Part shown: positions 8,821 to 18,287 of the stretch, piece by piece
Layout of the letters: every line of letters starts with the position of its first letter
Position numbering within the stretch: the stretch's first letter is position 1
Origin: Paenarthrobacter nicotinovorans
Lineage (GTDB): Bacteria; Actinomycetota; Actinomycetes; Actinomycetales; Micrococcaceae
Length of the DNA stretch: 64,000 nucleotides
Direction of reading: 5' to 3'
NCBI RefSeq assembly: GCF_007670255.1
Contig: NZ_SZVS01000012.1
Span: 1-64,000 of the forward strand
Program-made: the position numbers and the translations under genes
The notes under the pieces: generated by a model
What the model was told of the DNA's origin: nothing
Databases searched by the model: none
What the model saw: the letters and a program-made list of their open reading frames with translations, nothing else

Positions 8821-9714
8821 ATGGCCAACTGGGTATACCCGCTGGGAACCGCCACTGACGGCAAGTGGGACATCTCCCTCGGCACCTCCGACTCAAGCCT
8901 CGCCGTCGACGGCTGGGCCCACACGGGACTGAAGGCCGCGACGCTCGCCGCGGGTGCCGCCGTCGAGCTTCCTGCCGCTCCGGAAGAGCGCATCGTGGTG
9001 CCGCTGAGGGGCTCCTTTACAGTGACAGTCGACGGCGAGGCGTACAGTCTGTCCGGTCGGCAGTCCGTTTTCCACGGGCCGAGCGATGTCCTCTACACCG
9101 GAATCGACAAGGCCGTCACCATCAGCTCGAACGACGGCGGCAGGGTCGCCATCGCGACCGCCCCCGCCAAGGCGTCGTACCCGACCCGGCTGATCACGGC
9201 AGCCGAAACCCCGGTCGAACTGCGCGGCGCGGGCAACTGCTCCCGTCAGGTCCATAACTTCGGCACACCCGCAGTACTGGAAGCCGACCGTTTCATCGTT
9301 TGCGAAGTGATCACTCCGGCCGGCAACTGGTCCTCCTACCCTCCCCACAAGCACGACGAGGAGAAGGACGGCGAAACCAGCCTGGAGGAGATTTACTACT
9401 TCGAAACCCGTGTGGCTCCCGGCTCCCCGGCCCCGGAGGAAACCGACGCGATCGGCTACGCCCGCGTCTACGCCTCAGATGAACGACCCATCGATGTCTC
9501 CGCCGAAGTCCGGACCGGAGACGTGGTCCTGGTCCCCTACGGCTGGCACGGCCCCGCCATGGCAGCCCCCGGCTACGACCTCTATTACCTCAACGTCATG
9601 GCCGGCCCCGGACGCGTCCGCGACTGGCTCATCAGCGACGACCCCCACCACGGCTGGATCCGCCAGACCTGGGAAGGTCAGGACGTGGATCCCCGACTGC
9701 CGTTCACGGCCTGA
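8821..9714 (+). CDS. iolB: 5-deoxy-glucuronate isomerase
   Basis: Cytoplasmic cupin enzyme that isomerises 5-deoxy-glucuronate to 5-dehydro-2-deoxy-gluconate in inositol breakdown. The metal site appears as PPHKHDE followed by EEIYYF near residues 175-196, and the late HGPAMAAPGYDLYYLNVMAG block is typical of IolB. Length 297 fits the family. It starts 17 bases after iolR with AAGGA upstream and is probably cotranscribed with it; a strong terminator follows. It is separated from the minus-strand iol operon but completes the pathway. Confidence 0.95.
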   Translation: MANWVYPLGTATDGKWDISLGTSDSSLAVDGWAHTGLKAATLAAGAAVELPAAPEERIVVPLRGSFTVTVDGEAYSLSGRQSVFHGPSDVLYTGIDKAVTISSNDGGRVAIATAPAKASYPTRLITAAETPVELRGAGNCSRQVHNFGTPAVLEADRFIVCEVITPAGNWSSYPPHKHDEEKDGETSLEEIYYFETRVAPGSPAPEETDAIGYARVYASDERPIDVSAEVRTGDVVLVPYGWHGPAMAAPGYDLYYLNVMAGPGRVRDWLISDDPHHGWIRQTWEGQDVDPRLPFTA

Positions 9715-9725
9715 TTCCGAATACC

Positions 9726-9759
9726 AAGAAAGCCCCTGTGGATTCACAGGGGCTTTCTT
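9726..9759. terminator. Bidirectional intrinsic terminator
   Basis: A perfect 15-base-pair stem (9726-9740 with 9745-9759) with loop GATT. The stem ends give A- and T-rich flanks on both strands. It separates convergent iolB and the IolH-like gene. Confidence 0.9.
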
Positions 9760-9767
9760 GATGTCTA

Positions 9768-10640
9768 CTATCCGGCCTGGGCGATGTAGTCCGTCATCGT
9801 CTTGAGCTGGTAGCGGGAGACTTCCTCGGCGTTCTCGTCCTCGGCAAACACAGAAGAAACCATCACTGTGTTCGCTTTGTCGAGGAACCCGATCTCCTTA
9901 AGTCCGCCAAAGAACTCGGTCCAGTTGACGTCGCCATCGCCGATCTTCAGGTGCTGGTGGACGCGCACCGCATTGCCGGGCGGGTTGGTGATGTAGCGCA
10001 GGCCGTGCGAGGCATGGTGGTTCATGGTATCCGAGACATGCACCAGGCGCAGCTTGTCTCCGGCGGCCCGCATGATCTCCAGCGGCTTGTTGCCCATATG
10101 GAAGGTATGCGAGGCAACGTAGACCATGCCGATGTTCGGAGAGTTCACGCCACGGATCACCCGCAGGGCAGCCAGACCGTCTTCCACGAAGTCATCCGGA
10201 TGCGGGTCGATCAGCACATCCAGTCCCTCCCGCTCAATGATGGGCAGGAGTTCCTCCATGGAACGGTAGAAAGCCCGCTCGGACTCCTCGGCTTTCTCAG
10301 GGCGGCCGCTGAACTCGGTGTTCATCGTCTGCACGCCCAGGTCCACGGCAATCTGGATGGCACGCTTCCAATAACGGACCGCGGCCTCCCGGGCGTCCTC
10401 ATCCGGCCCCGACCAGCGCAGGACAGGCAACACAGAAGCGATCTCGACGCCGGCGTCCTTGCACGCGGCCTTCAGCTTGCCCACCAGCTCATCGTCGGCC
10501 TTGGGGTGGTTGAAGAACGGAATGAGGTCAGCGTGCGGGGTCATCTGCAGGTACTTGTAACCGAGGTCGGCCGCGACCCGGGGAAACTCCAGCAGGCTGT
10601 GACTGTGGTGGAACGGAGTGGGATCAAGTGCGATTTTCAT
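9768..10640 (-). CDS. iolH: Sugar phosphate isomerase/epimerase, IolH-like
   Basis: 290-residue TIM-barrel protein of the xylose-isomerase-like superfamily, last gene of the core inositol operon. Metal-type motifs are visible: TEFSGRPE, LIDPHPDDF and LVHVSDTMNHH. Its N-terminus (MKIALDPTPFHH) matches what I recall of IolH proteins. IolH is a conserved iol-cluster member without a firmly settled reaction; an isomerase or epimerase role on keto-inositol or a downstream intermediate is likely. The start lies 10 bases after the iolG stop. Confidence 0.8.
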   Translation of the reverse strand: MKIALDPTPFHHSHSLLEFPRVAADLGYKYLQMTPHADLIPFFNHPKADDELVGKLKAACKDAGVEIASVLPVLRWSGPDEDAREAAVRYWKRAIQIAVDLGVQTMNTEFSGRPEKAEESERAFYRSMEELLPIIEREGLDVLIDPHPDDFVEDGLAALRVIRGVNSPNIGMVYVASHTFHMGNKPLEIMRAAGDKLRLVHVSDTMNHHASHGLRYITNPPGNAVRVHQHLKIGDGDVNWTEFFGGLKEIGFLDKANTVMVSSVFAEDENAEEVSRYQLKTMTDYIAQAG

Positions 10641-10650
10641 GCCGATGCCC

Positions 10651-11664
10651 CTACTTGTAGAGATCCGGCTTGGTGTTCAACTGGACCTTGACCTTCTCAC
10701 CGGATTTCTGCGCCTCGACGCCGGCCTCGCAGCACGCTGCAGTGGCGTAACCGTCCCAGGCCGTCGGGCCGCCGATTTCGCCGCGAAGTGCCGCATCCAC
10801 CCAGGCCTGCACCTCGACGTCGTACGCTGCACCAAAACGGTCCTCGAAACCGGGGGTGACGGTGCCGCCCCACTTGCCCGCGGTCTGGATGTAGGGACCC
10901 GAGTCACCGCCGATGCTCACGATGCCGTCCTCGAAGGACGCCTGCGTGGCCACCTGGTAGCCGAACTTTGCGTTGACGTAGATTTCGACGTCGGCCAGCA
11001 CACCGGACTCGGTTTCGAGCAACACGTGCTGGGGGTCGTGCTGGCCATTAGGGGCGTTGCGGGTTGCCTTCCCCAGACGGACCTGCACCGAGGTGATCTC
11101 CTCACCCGTGAAGTAGCGGATGGCATCGAACTCGTGGACCACGGAGTCGTTGATCAGCATCTCGTTGGTGAAGCCCTCGGGCGTGCTCGGGTTCCGGTGC
11201 TGGTGGTGCAGCATCAACAGCTCCCCCAACTCGCTGTTGCGGATGATGGAACCCAAAGCCGAGTACTCGGCATCGAAGCGGCGCATAAAGCCGACCTGGA
11301 TGCGCTTGTGGCCCAAAACCTGCTCAGCCTGGACAACCTTCCAGGCGCTCTCGGCGTCCGGGGTCAACGGTTTCTCGCACAGAATTGGAAAGTCCTTTTC
11401 CAGCGCCTTGTAGAGGATTTCCTCATGAAGGAAGCCGGGGGTTGCAATCAGGACGGCGTTTACGTCGCCGTTGTTGAGTGCCTCGTCGGCACTTGCCAGC
11501 GCCACGGCGCCGTCGATACCTTCGACGGCGGCCTGCGCGCGGGCAAGATCGACATCGACGACGGCGGCTACTTCAGCGCCGTGGATGCGCGTGCTGAGAC
11601 GCTTGATGTGGTCGGCACCCATGCGGCCTGCGCCGATGACGGCAACGCGGAGAGTCTTGGTCAC
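10651..11664 (-). CDS. iolG: Inositol 2-dehydrogenase
   Basis: NAD-dependent oxidation of myo-inositol to 2-keto-myo-inositol, the first pathway step. Gfo/Idh/MocA fold: GAGRMG at residues 11-16, CEKPLTPD near residue 96, VGFMRRFD and an HEFDAIRYF helix. 337 residues, the standard length. It starts at a GTG with AAGGA upstream and lies between iolE and the IolH-like gene in the main operon, which makes it the best IolG candidate of the three paralogs here. Confidence 0.92.
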   Translation of the reverse strand: MTKTLRVAVIGAGRMGADHIKRLSTRIHGAEVAAVVDVDLARAQAAVEGIDGAVALASADEALNNGDVNAVLIATPGFLHEEILYKALEKDFPILCEKPLTPDAESAWKVVQAEQVLGHKRIQVGFMRRFDAEYSALGSIIRNSELGELLMLHHQHRNPSTPEGFTNEMLINDSVVHEFDAIRYFTGEEITSVQVRLGKATRNAPNGQHDPQHVLLETESGVLADVEIYVNAKFGYQVATQASFEDGIVSIGGDSGPYIQTAGKWGGTVTPGFEDRFGAAYDVEVQAWVDAALRGEIGGPTAWDGYATAACCEAGVEAQKSGEKVKVQLNTKPDLYK

Positions 11665-11699
11665 TGTATCTATCCTTCGAAAAAGTCGGGGTGGTCTGG

Positions 11700-12617
11700 C
11701 TACTGGACCCGCGTACGCGAGCCGCAGGAAAGCAAGTAGTTGCGGGTGCGCTTGGCAATGGGCATCGGCACGTCGAACGCTACCGGGTACATGTCCTGCT
11801 CCACGATGCCGAAGATGGGCCGGTTAAGCCCTTCCACGGCTTCGATGACTGCGCGCAGATCCGGAAGACCGTTCGGCGGCTCGGTCATGACACCGGCCAG
11901 GTTGGCGGCGGCCCACGTCATGTTCTTCTCGTTGACTTCAGCCAGGACCTCGGGATTGATCTGCTTCAGGTGCAGGTAGCCGATGCGGTCCGGGTAGTTC
12001 TTAATGAGTTCCAGGCTGGAAGCCCCGCAGTACTCGGCGTGGCCCGTATCCAAGCAAAGGTTCAGGTACTCGGGGTCCGTGGCCGCGAGGAGGGTCTCGA
12101 TGTCCTTCTGGGCACCGACGTGGGAATCGGCGTGGGAGTGGAACTGCTGGTGCAGGCCGAAGTCCTCCAAGAGGACCTTGCCCATACGGTTGTGGCCGGC
12201 GAAGAGGTCCGCCCACTGCCCATCGCTGAGCTCCCCGTTTTCCACGGCCTCGCCGGTGACGTCGTCGCGCCACATGGCCGGAATGACCACGATGTGCTCG
12301 CCGCCCATTGCCGCCGTGAGTTCCGCTACCTTGCGGGCGGGCTCCCAGGCTTCGTCGTACTGCGTGGCGCCGCGGTGGAACGCGGTGAAGACCGTCCCGG
12401 CGGTGACCTTCAGATCGCGCTGCTTGAGTTCTTCCGCCAGGCGGGTGGGGTCGTTCGGGAGGTAGCCATAGGGGCCGAGCTCGATCCATTTGTAGCCGGA
12501 CTCCGCAACCTCATCCAGGAACCGCTCCCACGGTGTCTGCTTGGGGTCGTCCGCGAACCACACGCCCCAGGAATCGGGTGCGGTGCCAATGATGAGCTTG
12601 TTCTCGACATCAGTCAT
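11700..12617 (-). CDS. iolE: Myo-inosose-2 dehydratase
   Basis: Dehydrates 2-keto-myo-inositol to 3D-(3,5/4)-trihydroxycyclohexane-1,2-dione. TIM-barrel protein of 305 residues with the IolE-typical start (GTAPDSWGVWF), then HSHADSHVG, LDTGHAEYCG and LHLKQINP, which carry the likely metal ligands. Located between mmsA and iolG in the core operon, consistent with pathway order. Confidence 0.94.
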   Translation of the reverse strand: MTDVENKLIIGTAPDSWGVWFADDPKQTPWERFLDEVAESGYKWIELGPYGYLPNDPTRLAEELKQRDLKVTAGTVFTAFHRGATQYDEAWEPARKVAELTAAMGGEHIVVIPAMWRDDVTGEAVENGELSDGQWADLFAGHNRMGKVLLEDFGLHQQFHSHADSHVGAQKDIETLLAATDPEYLNLCLDTGHAEYCGASSLELIKNYPDRIGYLHLKQINPEVLAEVNEKNMTWAAANLAGVMTEPPNGLPDLRAVIEAVEGLNRPIFGIVEQDMYPVAFDVPMPIAKRTRNYLLSCGSRTRVQ

Positions 12618-12644
12618 GACAGCGTTGTCTTTCTCTGCAGCGGT

Positions 12645-14156
12645 TCAGTTGGAGGGGAAGTTGTAGGAGGCGCCGGAGGCGTGGTGGGTCTCGGGCCAGC
12701 GGGAGGTGATGACCTTGCCGCGGGTGTAGAAGGAAACGCCTTCGGGGCCGTAGATGTGCTTGTCGCCGAAGAGGGATGCCTTCCAGCCACCGAAGGAGTG
12801 GTACGCCACCGGGACCGGGAGGGGAACATTGATGCCGATCATGCCAACGGTCACCGAGCGCTGGAATTTCCGTGCCGCAGCGCCGGAGGAGGTGAAGATC
12901 GCGGTGCCGTTGCCGTAGGGGTTGGAGTTGATCAGCGCGATGCCCTCTTCCAGGGTGTCGACGCGTACCACTACCAGGACAGGGCCGAAGATCTCCTCCT
13001 GGTAGGCGGTCATTTCGGTTTTGACGTGGTCGATCACGGTGGGGCCTACCCAGAAGCCTTCTTCGTGGCCCGGGACGACGAGGTCGCGGCCGTCCACCAC
13101 CATGGCAGCACCTGCGGCTTCTGCGTCGGTAACGATCTTGACGATGCGTTCCTTCGAGGCCGGGGTGATCACCGGGCCCATCTCGGCGCCGGGTTCGGTG
13201 CCATTGTTGACCTTCACGGCCAGGGCACGTTCTTCGACCTTCTTGACCAGCAAGTCAGCAGCGTCCCCGACGGCTACAGCAACAGAAATTGCCATGCACC
13301 GCTCACCGGCGGAGCCGAACGCGGCGGCAGCGAGGTGGTCGGCGGCGTTGTCCAGGTCAGCGTCAGGGAGCACGATCGCGTGGTTCTTTGCCCCGCCCAA
13401 CGCCTGGACACGCTTGCCGTGCTTGGTGGCGGTTTCGTGGACGTACTGGGCGATCGGGGTGGAGCCAACAAAGCTGATGCCGTCCACATCCGGGTGGGTC
13501 AGTAGGCCGTCGACGGTTTCCTTGCCGCCGTGCAGGACCTGGAACACGCCATCGGGAAGCCCCGCTTCCTGCCAGAGCTTTGCCAGCAGCAGCGACGGGG
13601 ACGGGTCCCGTTCCGAGGGCTTGAGGATGAACGCGTTACCGGTGGCGATGGCCATCGGGGCCATCCACAACGGCACCATCACTGGGAAGTTGAACGGGGT
13701 AATACCGGCCACCACACCGAGCGGTTCCCGGAAGGAGAAGACATCGATGCCGGTTGAAACCTGGTCCGAGTAGTCGCCCTTGAGCAGGGACGGAATCCCG
13801 CAGGCGAACTCGATGACTTCCAGGCCGCGGCCGATCTCGCCCTTGGCATCGGAGAGGACCTTGCCGTGCTCGGCGGTGATCAGCTCGGCGAGTTCATCGA
13901 CGTGCGCTGCGACGAGTTCGCGGAACTTGAACAACACCGCAGTGCGCTTGGCCAGGGAAATGTCGCCCCAGGAATCAGCGGCCTTGCGGGCAGCGGCCAC
14001 CGTGGTGTTCAAGTCGTTCTCGTTGGCCAGGCGCAGCTCTGCGGTAACCTGCCCGGTGGCCGGGTTGTACACCGGCTGGGTGCGGTCACCTTCACCGGCG
14101 GACTCGGCGCCGTTGATGAAGTGGTTGATGGTGGTCAAAGTGGTCGTCGTCGACAT
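12645..14156 (-). CDS. mmsA: Methylmalonate-semialdehyde dehydrogenase (CoA-acylating)
   Basis: Oxidises malonate semialdehyde from inositol breakdown to acetyl-CoA and CO2 with NAD and CoA (IolA role). Aldehyde dehydrogenase fold: PFNFPVMVPLWM, then GGAKNHAIVLPDAD and the catalytic cysteine in GSAGERCMA. I start at the ATG at 14156 (MSTTTTL) because AGGAAG lies upstream and the 57 extra residues of the longer frame are basic, non-family sequence. 503 residues is normal. Core operon gene between iolD and iolE. Confidence 0.93.
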   Translation of the reverse strand: MSTTTTLTTINHFINGAESAGEGDRTQPVYNPATGQVTAELRLANENDLNTTVAAARKAADSWGDISLAKRTAVLFKFRELVAAHVDELAELITAEHGKVLSDAKGEIGRGLEVIEFACGIPSLLKGDYSDQVSTGIDVFSFREPLGVVAGITPFNFPVMVPLWMAPMAIATGNAFILKPSERDPSPSLLLAKLWQEAGLPDGVFQVLHGGKETVDGLLTHPDVDGISFVGSTPIAQYVHETATKHGKRVQALGGAKNHAIVLPDADLDNAADHLAAAAFGSAGERCMAISVAVAVGDAADLLVKKVEERALAVKVNNGTEPGAEMGPVITPASKERIVKIVTDAEAAGAAMVVDGRDLVVPGHEEGFWVGPTVIDHVKTEMTAYQEEIFGPVLVVVRVDTLEEGIALINSNPYGNGTAIFTSSGAAARKFQRSVTVGMIGINVPLPVPVAYHSFGGWKASLFGDKHIYGPEGVSFYTRGKVITSRWPETHHASGASYNFPSN

Positions 14157-14202
14157 CTGCGGACTTCCTCGTCTTAGTGCTCTTGTGGCGGGGTCTTGGG
14201 GT

Positions 14203-16146
14203 TCAGCCGAGCAGCTTGCGCTGGCGGCTCTTGTGGTCTGTGTACGTTTTGTAGGCCTGCTGCGTGGATTCCAGCTCCGACGCCGCTGAGACGGGAACGT
14301 CCCACCAAGACTCAGAACTGGGAGCATCCAGCAAAGGATCGGACTCGACGTGGATCACGATCGGGCCGGTTTCCGGGGCGGCTTTGGCTTCCTTGATCGC
14401 AGCACCGAGGGACTCGATGACGTTCTCGCCCGGTTCGATCCGGATAACCTTGGCGCCCAATGATTCGGCGTTGGTGGCGAGGTCGATGGGCAGGTGCTCA
14501 CCGGCGTCGAAACTGTGCTGTTCCTTGTCCAGGACGCGGTACTGCGTTCCGAAGCGCTGCGAACCGAGGGACTCGGAGAGGGAACCGATGGAGGCGTAGC
14601 CGTGGTTCTGGATCAGGACCACGATCAGTTTGATGCGTTCGGCGACGGCGGTGACCAGTTCGGTGTGCATCATCAGGTAGGAGCCGTCCCCGACCATGAC
14701 CACCACGTCCCTGTCCACGCCCCCAGCGGCGGCTTCGGCCAGCGCTGCGCGCTTCACGCCCAGACCGCCGGGGATTTCGTAGCCCATGCAGGAGTAGGCG
14801 TATTCGACGTGGTAACCGAACGGGTCCCGGACCCGCCACATCTTGTGCAGGTCGCCCGGGAGGGAACCTGCGGCACAGATGACGACGTCGTGATCGTCCA
14901 TGGCCTTGTTGGTAGCGCCGATGATCTCGTTCTGAGCCGGTAACGGGGTGAAGCGCGTTTCGAAGGCCTCATCCACGATCGCGTTCCAGCGCTTCCTCTC
15001 CGCCGCGATTTTCTCTTCGAGGTCCGCGCCGACCCGATAGCCGCCCAAGGCCTGGTTCAGCTTCACCAAGGCCTTGCGGGCATCAGCCACGATCGGCAGA
15101 GTGGTGCCGTGCTTGTACGCGTCGATTGCCGCGACGTTGATGTTCACGAACTTCACATCCGGGTTCTGGAACGCGGTCCGGGACGCAGTGGTGAAGTCTT
15201 CGTAGCGGGTGCCGATGCCGATTATCAGGTCCGCCTCGGCAGCGATGGCGTTGGCCGCCGTCGTGCCGGTTGAACCAATGGCACCGAGGGAGAACTGGTG
15301 GTCCCACGGAAGGACGCCGACGCCCGCCTGGGTGTTGCCTACCGGGATGCCGGTAAGCTCTGCAAACTTTGCCAGTTCCTCGTTGGCGTAGGCATAAAGC
15401 ACGCCGCCGCCGGCGATGATCAGCGGGCGCTTCGCGGCGCGGATTGCCTCGACGGCACGGCTGATGTCCTCATCCTCGGCTTCGGGGCGTCGGATCCGCC
15501 ACTCGCGCTCGGCCAGGAACTCTTCGGGCACCTCGAACGCCTCGGCCTGGACGTCCTGCGGCAGCGAGATGGTCACGGCACCGGTCTCGGCCGGGTCCGT
15601 CAGTACGCGCAGGCCGTGGTGGAAAGCTGAGAACAGCTGCTCCGGCCGGGACACGCGGTCGAAGAACTTCGAGAGCGGACGGAACGCGTCGTTGACCGTG
15701 ATGTCATACGCGTAGGGGAGCTCCAGCTGCTGCAACACGGGGTCGGCGGCGCGCGTGGCGAAGGTATCCGAAGGCAGCAGCAGGACGGGCAGCCGGTTGG
15801 TGGTGGCCAAGGCCGCGCCCGTCAACAGGTTCGAGGAACCCGGACCGATCGATGTACTGATAGCAAACGTCTGGCGGCGGCGCGTGTGCCGGGCGTACCC
15901 CACAGCCTGATGCACCTGGGCCTGCTCATTACGTCCCTGGTAGTACGGCATGATGGTCGGGTCCGCGGCTTGGTACTGCTTCAATGCCTGGCCCACTCCG
16001 GCCACATTGCCGTGTCCGAAAATACCGAACGTTCCCGGAATCAAGCGCTCACGGTAATCAACACCGGCAACAGAGTCCACGGTGTACTGCTTGGACAAGA
16101 ACTCGACCACGGCCTGCGCCACGGTCATCCGACGGGTTGCTCCCAC
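14203..16146 (-). CDS. iolD: 3D-(3,5/4)-trihydroxycyclohexane-1,2-dione acylhydrolase
   Basis: Thiamine diphosphate enzyme that opens the inositol-derived ring to 5-deoxy-glucuronate. 647 residues. The activating glutamate lies in YQGRNEQAQVHQAVG near residue 74, and the ThDP-binding motif begins GDGSYLMMHTE near residue 500 and ends QNHGY. The GTG at 16146 has GGAG nine bases upstream; an in-frame ATG six codons later is possible. Adjacent to the aldolase gene and mmsA. Confidence 0.94.
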   Translation of the reverse strand: MGATRRMTVAQAVVEFLSKQYTVDSVAGVDYRERLIPGTFGIFGHGNVAGVGQALKQYQAADPTIMPYYQGRNEQAQVHQAVGYARHTRRRQTFAISTSIGPGSSNLLTGAALATTNRLPVLLLPSDTFATRAADPVLQQLELPYAYDITVNDAFRPLSKFFDRVSRPEQLFSAFHHGLRVLTDPAETGAVTISLPQDVQAEAFEVPEEFLAEREWRIRRPEAEDEDISRAVEAIRAAKRPLIIAGGGVLYAYANEELAKFAELTGIPVGNTQAGVGVLPWDHQFSLGAIGSTGTTAANAIAAEADLIIGIGTRYEDFTTASRTAFQNPDVKFVNINVAAIDAYKHGTTLPIVADARKALVKLNQALGGYRVGADLEEKIAAERKRWNAIVDEAFETRFTPLPAQNEIIGATNKAMDDHDVVICAAGSLPGDLHKMWRVRDPFGYHVEYAYSCMGYEIPGGLGVKRAALAEAAAGGVDRDVVVMVGDGSYLMMHTELVTAVAERIKLIVVLIQNHGYASIGSLSESLGSQRFGTQYRVLDKEQHSFDAGEHLPIDLATNAESLGAKVIRIEPGENVIESLGAAIKEAKAAPETGPIVIHVESDPLLDAPSSESWWDVPVSAASELESTQQAYKTYTDHKSRQRKLLG

Positions 16147-16152
16147 TGGTCT

Positions 16153-17115
16153 CTACTCCGATACTTTCACGGGAATACGGTCTGACGAGCTGAGCCCGGA
16201 AGCATCAGCCGCCCCGGGCGAAGTGTTGTTCAGCAGCGAGGCGGCCGTCGCTACGGCACCGGCGACATCGCCGTCGTGCGGGTACAGCAGGGTGCGCCCC
16301 ACCGTGAGGCCTTGGACGCCGGGGAGGGCGAGGGCCGCCTGCCAGGAAGCGAACACTTCGTCCTGGCTGCCGTCCGGGTCGCCGCCGAGCAGCACCGTGG
16401 GCAGGGTGGTGGAGGCCATGACGCGCTCCATCTCGGCAACTACCGGCAGTTTCATCCAGGTGTAGGCACTGGTGGATCCCAGGCCCTCGGCAATGCCGAC
16501 GGACTTGATGACGGCGTCGGCGCGGAGGTCGTTACGGACCTTGCCGTGCGAATCACGGACCGAAAGGAAGGGTTCAACCATGGCGATGAGCTTCCGTTCG
16601 GCCAGCGAATCGATGGCCTTGGCTGTGGCCTCAAGGGTGGCAACGGTGTCCGGGTCACCCAGGCAGATACGGGTCAGCATTTTGCCGCCGTCAGCGCCCA
16701 GTGCCTCGAGCGCGGCTGCGGTGTGGCCGGTGAAGCGGTCGTCGAACTCGTTGACCAGGCCGGCGAGGCCGCCGCGGTTCATGGAACCAAAGACGAGCTT
16801 GCCCTCAAGGGCGCCGAGAAGCAGGAGGTCGTCCATGATGTCCGGCGAGGCCAGGATGCCGTCAACGGCGGGGTTGGCCAAGGCGATCTGCAGGCGGTCC
16901 AACAGGTCGCGCCGGTCGGCCATCGCCATCGGCTCGGAGCCGACAGCGAGGGCCCCACGGGCGGGATGGTCGGCGGCGACAATGAAGTTCTGCACCCCAT
17001 GCTTCAGGCCGGGATGACGACGGCGGGTGGCAGCTGCGCGGGCCACGGCCTCCGGATCCTCAAGCCTGATACGGCTCAAGTGTTCATAGCGGCGGGGGTC
17101 ATCGTTGAGGCTCAA
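16153..17115 (-). CDS. Cgl0159-type (beta/alpha)8 aldolase-like protein
   Basis: 320-residue TIM-barrel protein resembling the family found beside iolC in C. glutamicum and relatives. By position it should replace IolJ, cleaving 6-phospho-5-dehydro-2-deoxy-gluconate into dihydroxyacetone phosphate and malonate semialdehyde. Visible blocks: FIVAADHPARG, VDGILASPDIMDDLLLLG, KMLTRICLGDP, YTWMKLPVV and LLGGDPDG. I place the start at the TTG at 17115, which overlaps the iolC stop as TTGA and has GGAG seven bases upstream; the longer frame merely reads antisense-like sequence within iolC. The catalytic assignment is inference from context. Confidence 0.8.
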   Translation of the reverse strand: MSLNDDPRRYEHLSRIRLEDPEAVARAAATRRRHPGLKHGVQNFIVAADHPARGALAVGSEPMAMADRRDLLDRLQIALANPAVDGILASPDIMDDLLLLGALEGKLVFGSMNRGGLAGLVNEFDDRFTGHTAAALEALGADGGKMLTRICLGDPDTVATLEATAKAIDSLAERKLIAMVEPFLSVRDSHGKVRNDLRADAVIKSVGIAEGLGSTSAYTWMKLPVVAEMERVMASTTLPTVLLGGDPDGSQDEVFASWQAALALPGVQGLTVGRTLLYPHDGDVAGAVATAASLLNNTSPGAADASGLSSSDRIPVKVSE

Positions 17116-18131
17116 CGCACTGCTCCTTCTGCAATGGGGGCTTCGGCCGCGGTTGCGCCCGGGACAGGACGTCCGCGCTCGGCCAGCAGCGAGGTGACCT
17201 CCTCCGGCGTCGGCATCGCATCCGCGCAAGAGAGGCGGGAAGCGACGATGGCACCGGAAGCGTTCGCGTAATCCAGGACTTCGGACAGCGGCCAGCCGGA
17301 GAGCAGGCCGTGGCAGAAGGCACCTCCGAAGGAGTCACCGGCGCCCAGTCCGTTGACGGTTTCCACCGGTACCGGCGCCGAAACCACACGTTCTGTGCGG
17401 GTCTTGGCCATGACGCCTTCCGCGCCGAGTTTCACCACGGCGATTTCGACGCCGGCGGCCAGCAGGCGGTCTGCCTGCTCGTCAGGCGTCCCCTCCCCTA
17501 CGGCCACGGCGCATTCCTTGTCATTGCCGATCGCTACCGTGACGTGCGGGAGGATCTTGGCCACCTCTGCACGGGCCTCTTCTTCGGAGGTCCAGAACAT
17601 GGGGCGGTAGTCCAGGTCGAGAATGGTGAACTGGCCATTCTTGAGCCCGGTCCGGGGGCGGGCCTGGTGCGCCGCGATATGTGCACTGCGGCTCGGCTCC
17701 TGGCACAGGCCGGTGACGGTGGACCAGAAGATGCCGGCCTCCCGGATGGCATCCAGGTCCAGTTCTTCGGCCTTGATCTGCAGGTCAGGCGCGGTGGGAA
17801 AGCGGCCGTAGAAGTACAGCGGGAATTCGTCCGTGGCGGGCTTGATCGCGCAAAACGTCACCGCAGTCGGGTACTGGGCTACCGGCGAGACGAAAGAGTC
17901 GTCAACGTTGAACTTGTGCAGTTCGCGGTGCAGGTACTTTCCGAAGGCGTCGTCGCCGGTACGGGTGATGACGCCGGTACGGCGGCCATGGCGGGCGGCA
18001 GCAACGGCAACGTTGGAAGGCGAACCTCCGAGGTATTTGCCGAAGGACGTCACGTCCTCCAGGTCCACTCCGATGTCGTTCGGGTAGATATCAACGCTGA
18101 TGCGCCCGATCGTGAGCAGTTCGTGGGTCAC
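17112..18131 (-). CDS. iolC: 5-dehydro-2-deoxygluconokinase
   Basis: PfkB-family kinase that phosphorylates 5-dehydro-2-deoxy-gluconate. The two family signatures are present: GGSPSNVAVAAARHG near residue 37 and NGLGAGDSFGGAF near residue 270 with the catalytic aspartate. I start at the GTG at 18131 (VTHELLTIGR); AAAGG lies about 13 bases upstream. First gene of the core iol operon, 100 bases from the two IolR-like sites at 18234-18263. Confidence 0.93.
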   Translation of the reverse strand: MTHELLTIGRISVDIYPNDIGVDLEDVTSFGKYLGGSPSNVAVAAARHGRRTGVITRTGDDAFGKYLHRELHKFNVDDSFVSPVAQYPTAVTFCAIKPATDEFPLYFYGRFPTAPDLQIKAEELDLDAIREAGIFWSTVTGLCQEPSRSAHIAAHQARPRTGLKNGQFTILDLDYRPMFWTSEEEARAEVAKILPHVTVAIGNDKECAVAVGEGTPDEQADRLLAAGVEIAVVKLGAEGVMAKTRTERVVSAPVPVETVNGLGAGDSFGGAFCHGLLSGWPLSEVLDYANASGAIVASRLSCADAMPTPEEVTSLLAERGRPVPGATAAEAPIAEGAVR

Positions 18132-18216
18132 GGTGATCGTTGACCTTTCTCTTGTGAACTCTTTGAGCGCTGGGCCCCAATGCCTTGCCACCCCTCAGTG
18201 AGCGGGGCCACATGAC

Positions 18217-18263
18217 TACTTTGCACCAGATCGCATGTCCTGTCAAAGGTTTGTACTGACATA
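18217..18263 (-). promoter_or_regulatory. Core iol operon promoter with two IolR-like operators
   Basis: Operator CATGTCCTGTCAAA (18234-18247) contains the minus-strand -35 TTGACA (18241-18246). A second site, TTTGTACTGACATA, lies at 18250-18263, 16 bases away centre to centre. The -10 is weak (AAAGTA or CAAAGT near 18217-18223). Two sites at the largest operon suggest tighter repression. Confidence 0.55.
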
Positions 18264-18287
18264 TTTACAACATGACACAGCCCGGCT

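Noticed and set aside
11691..13505. 604-codon plus-strand open frame
   Set aside because: Antisense to iolE and mmsA; no family features.
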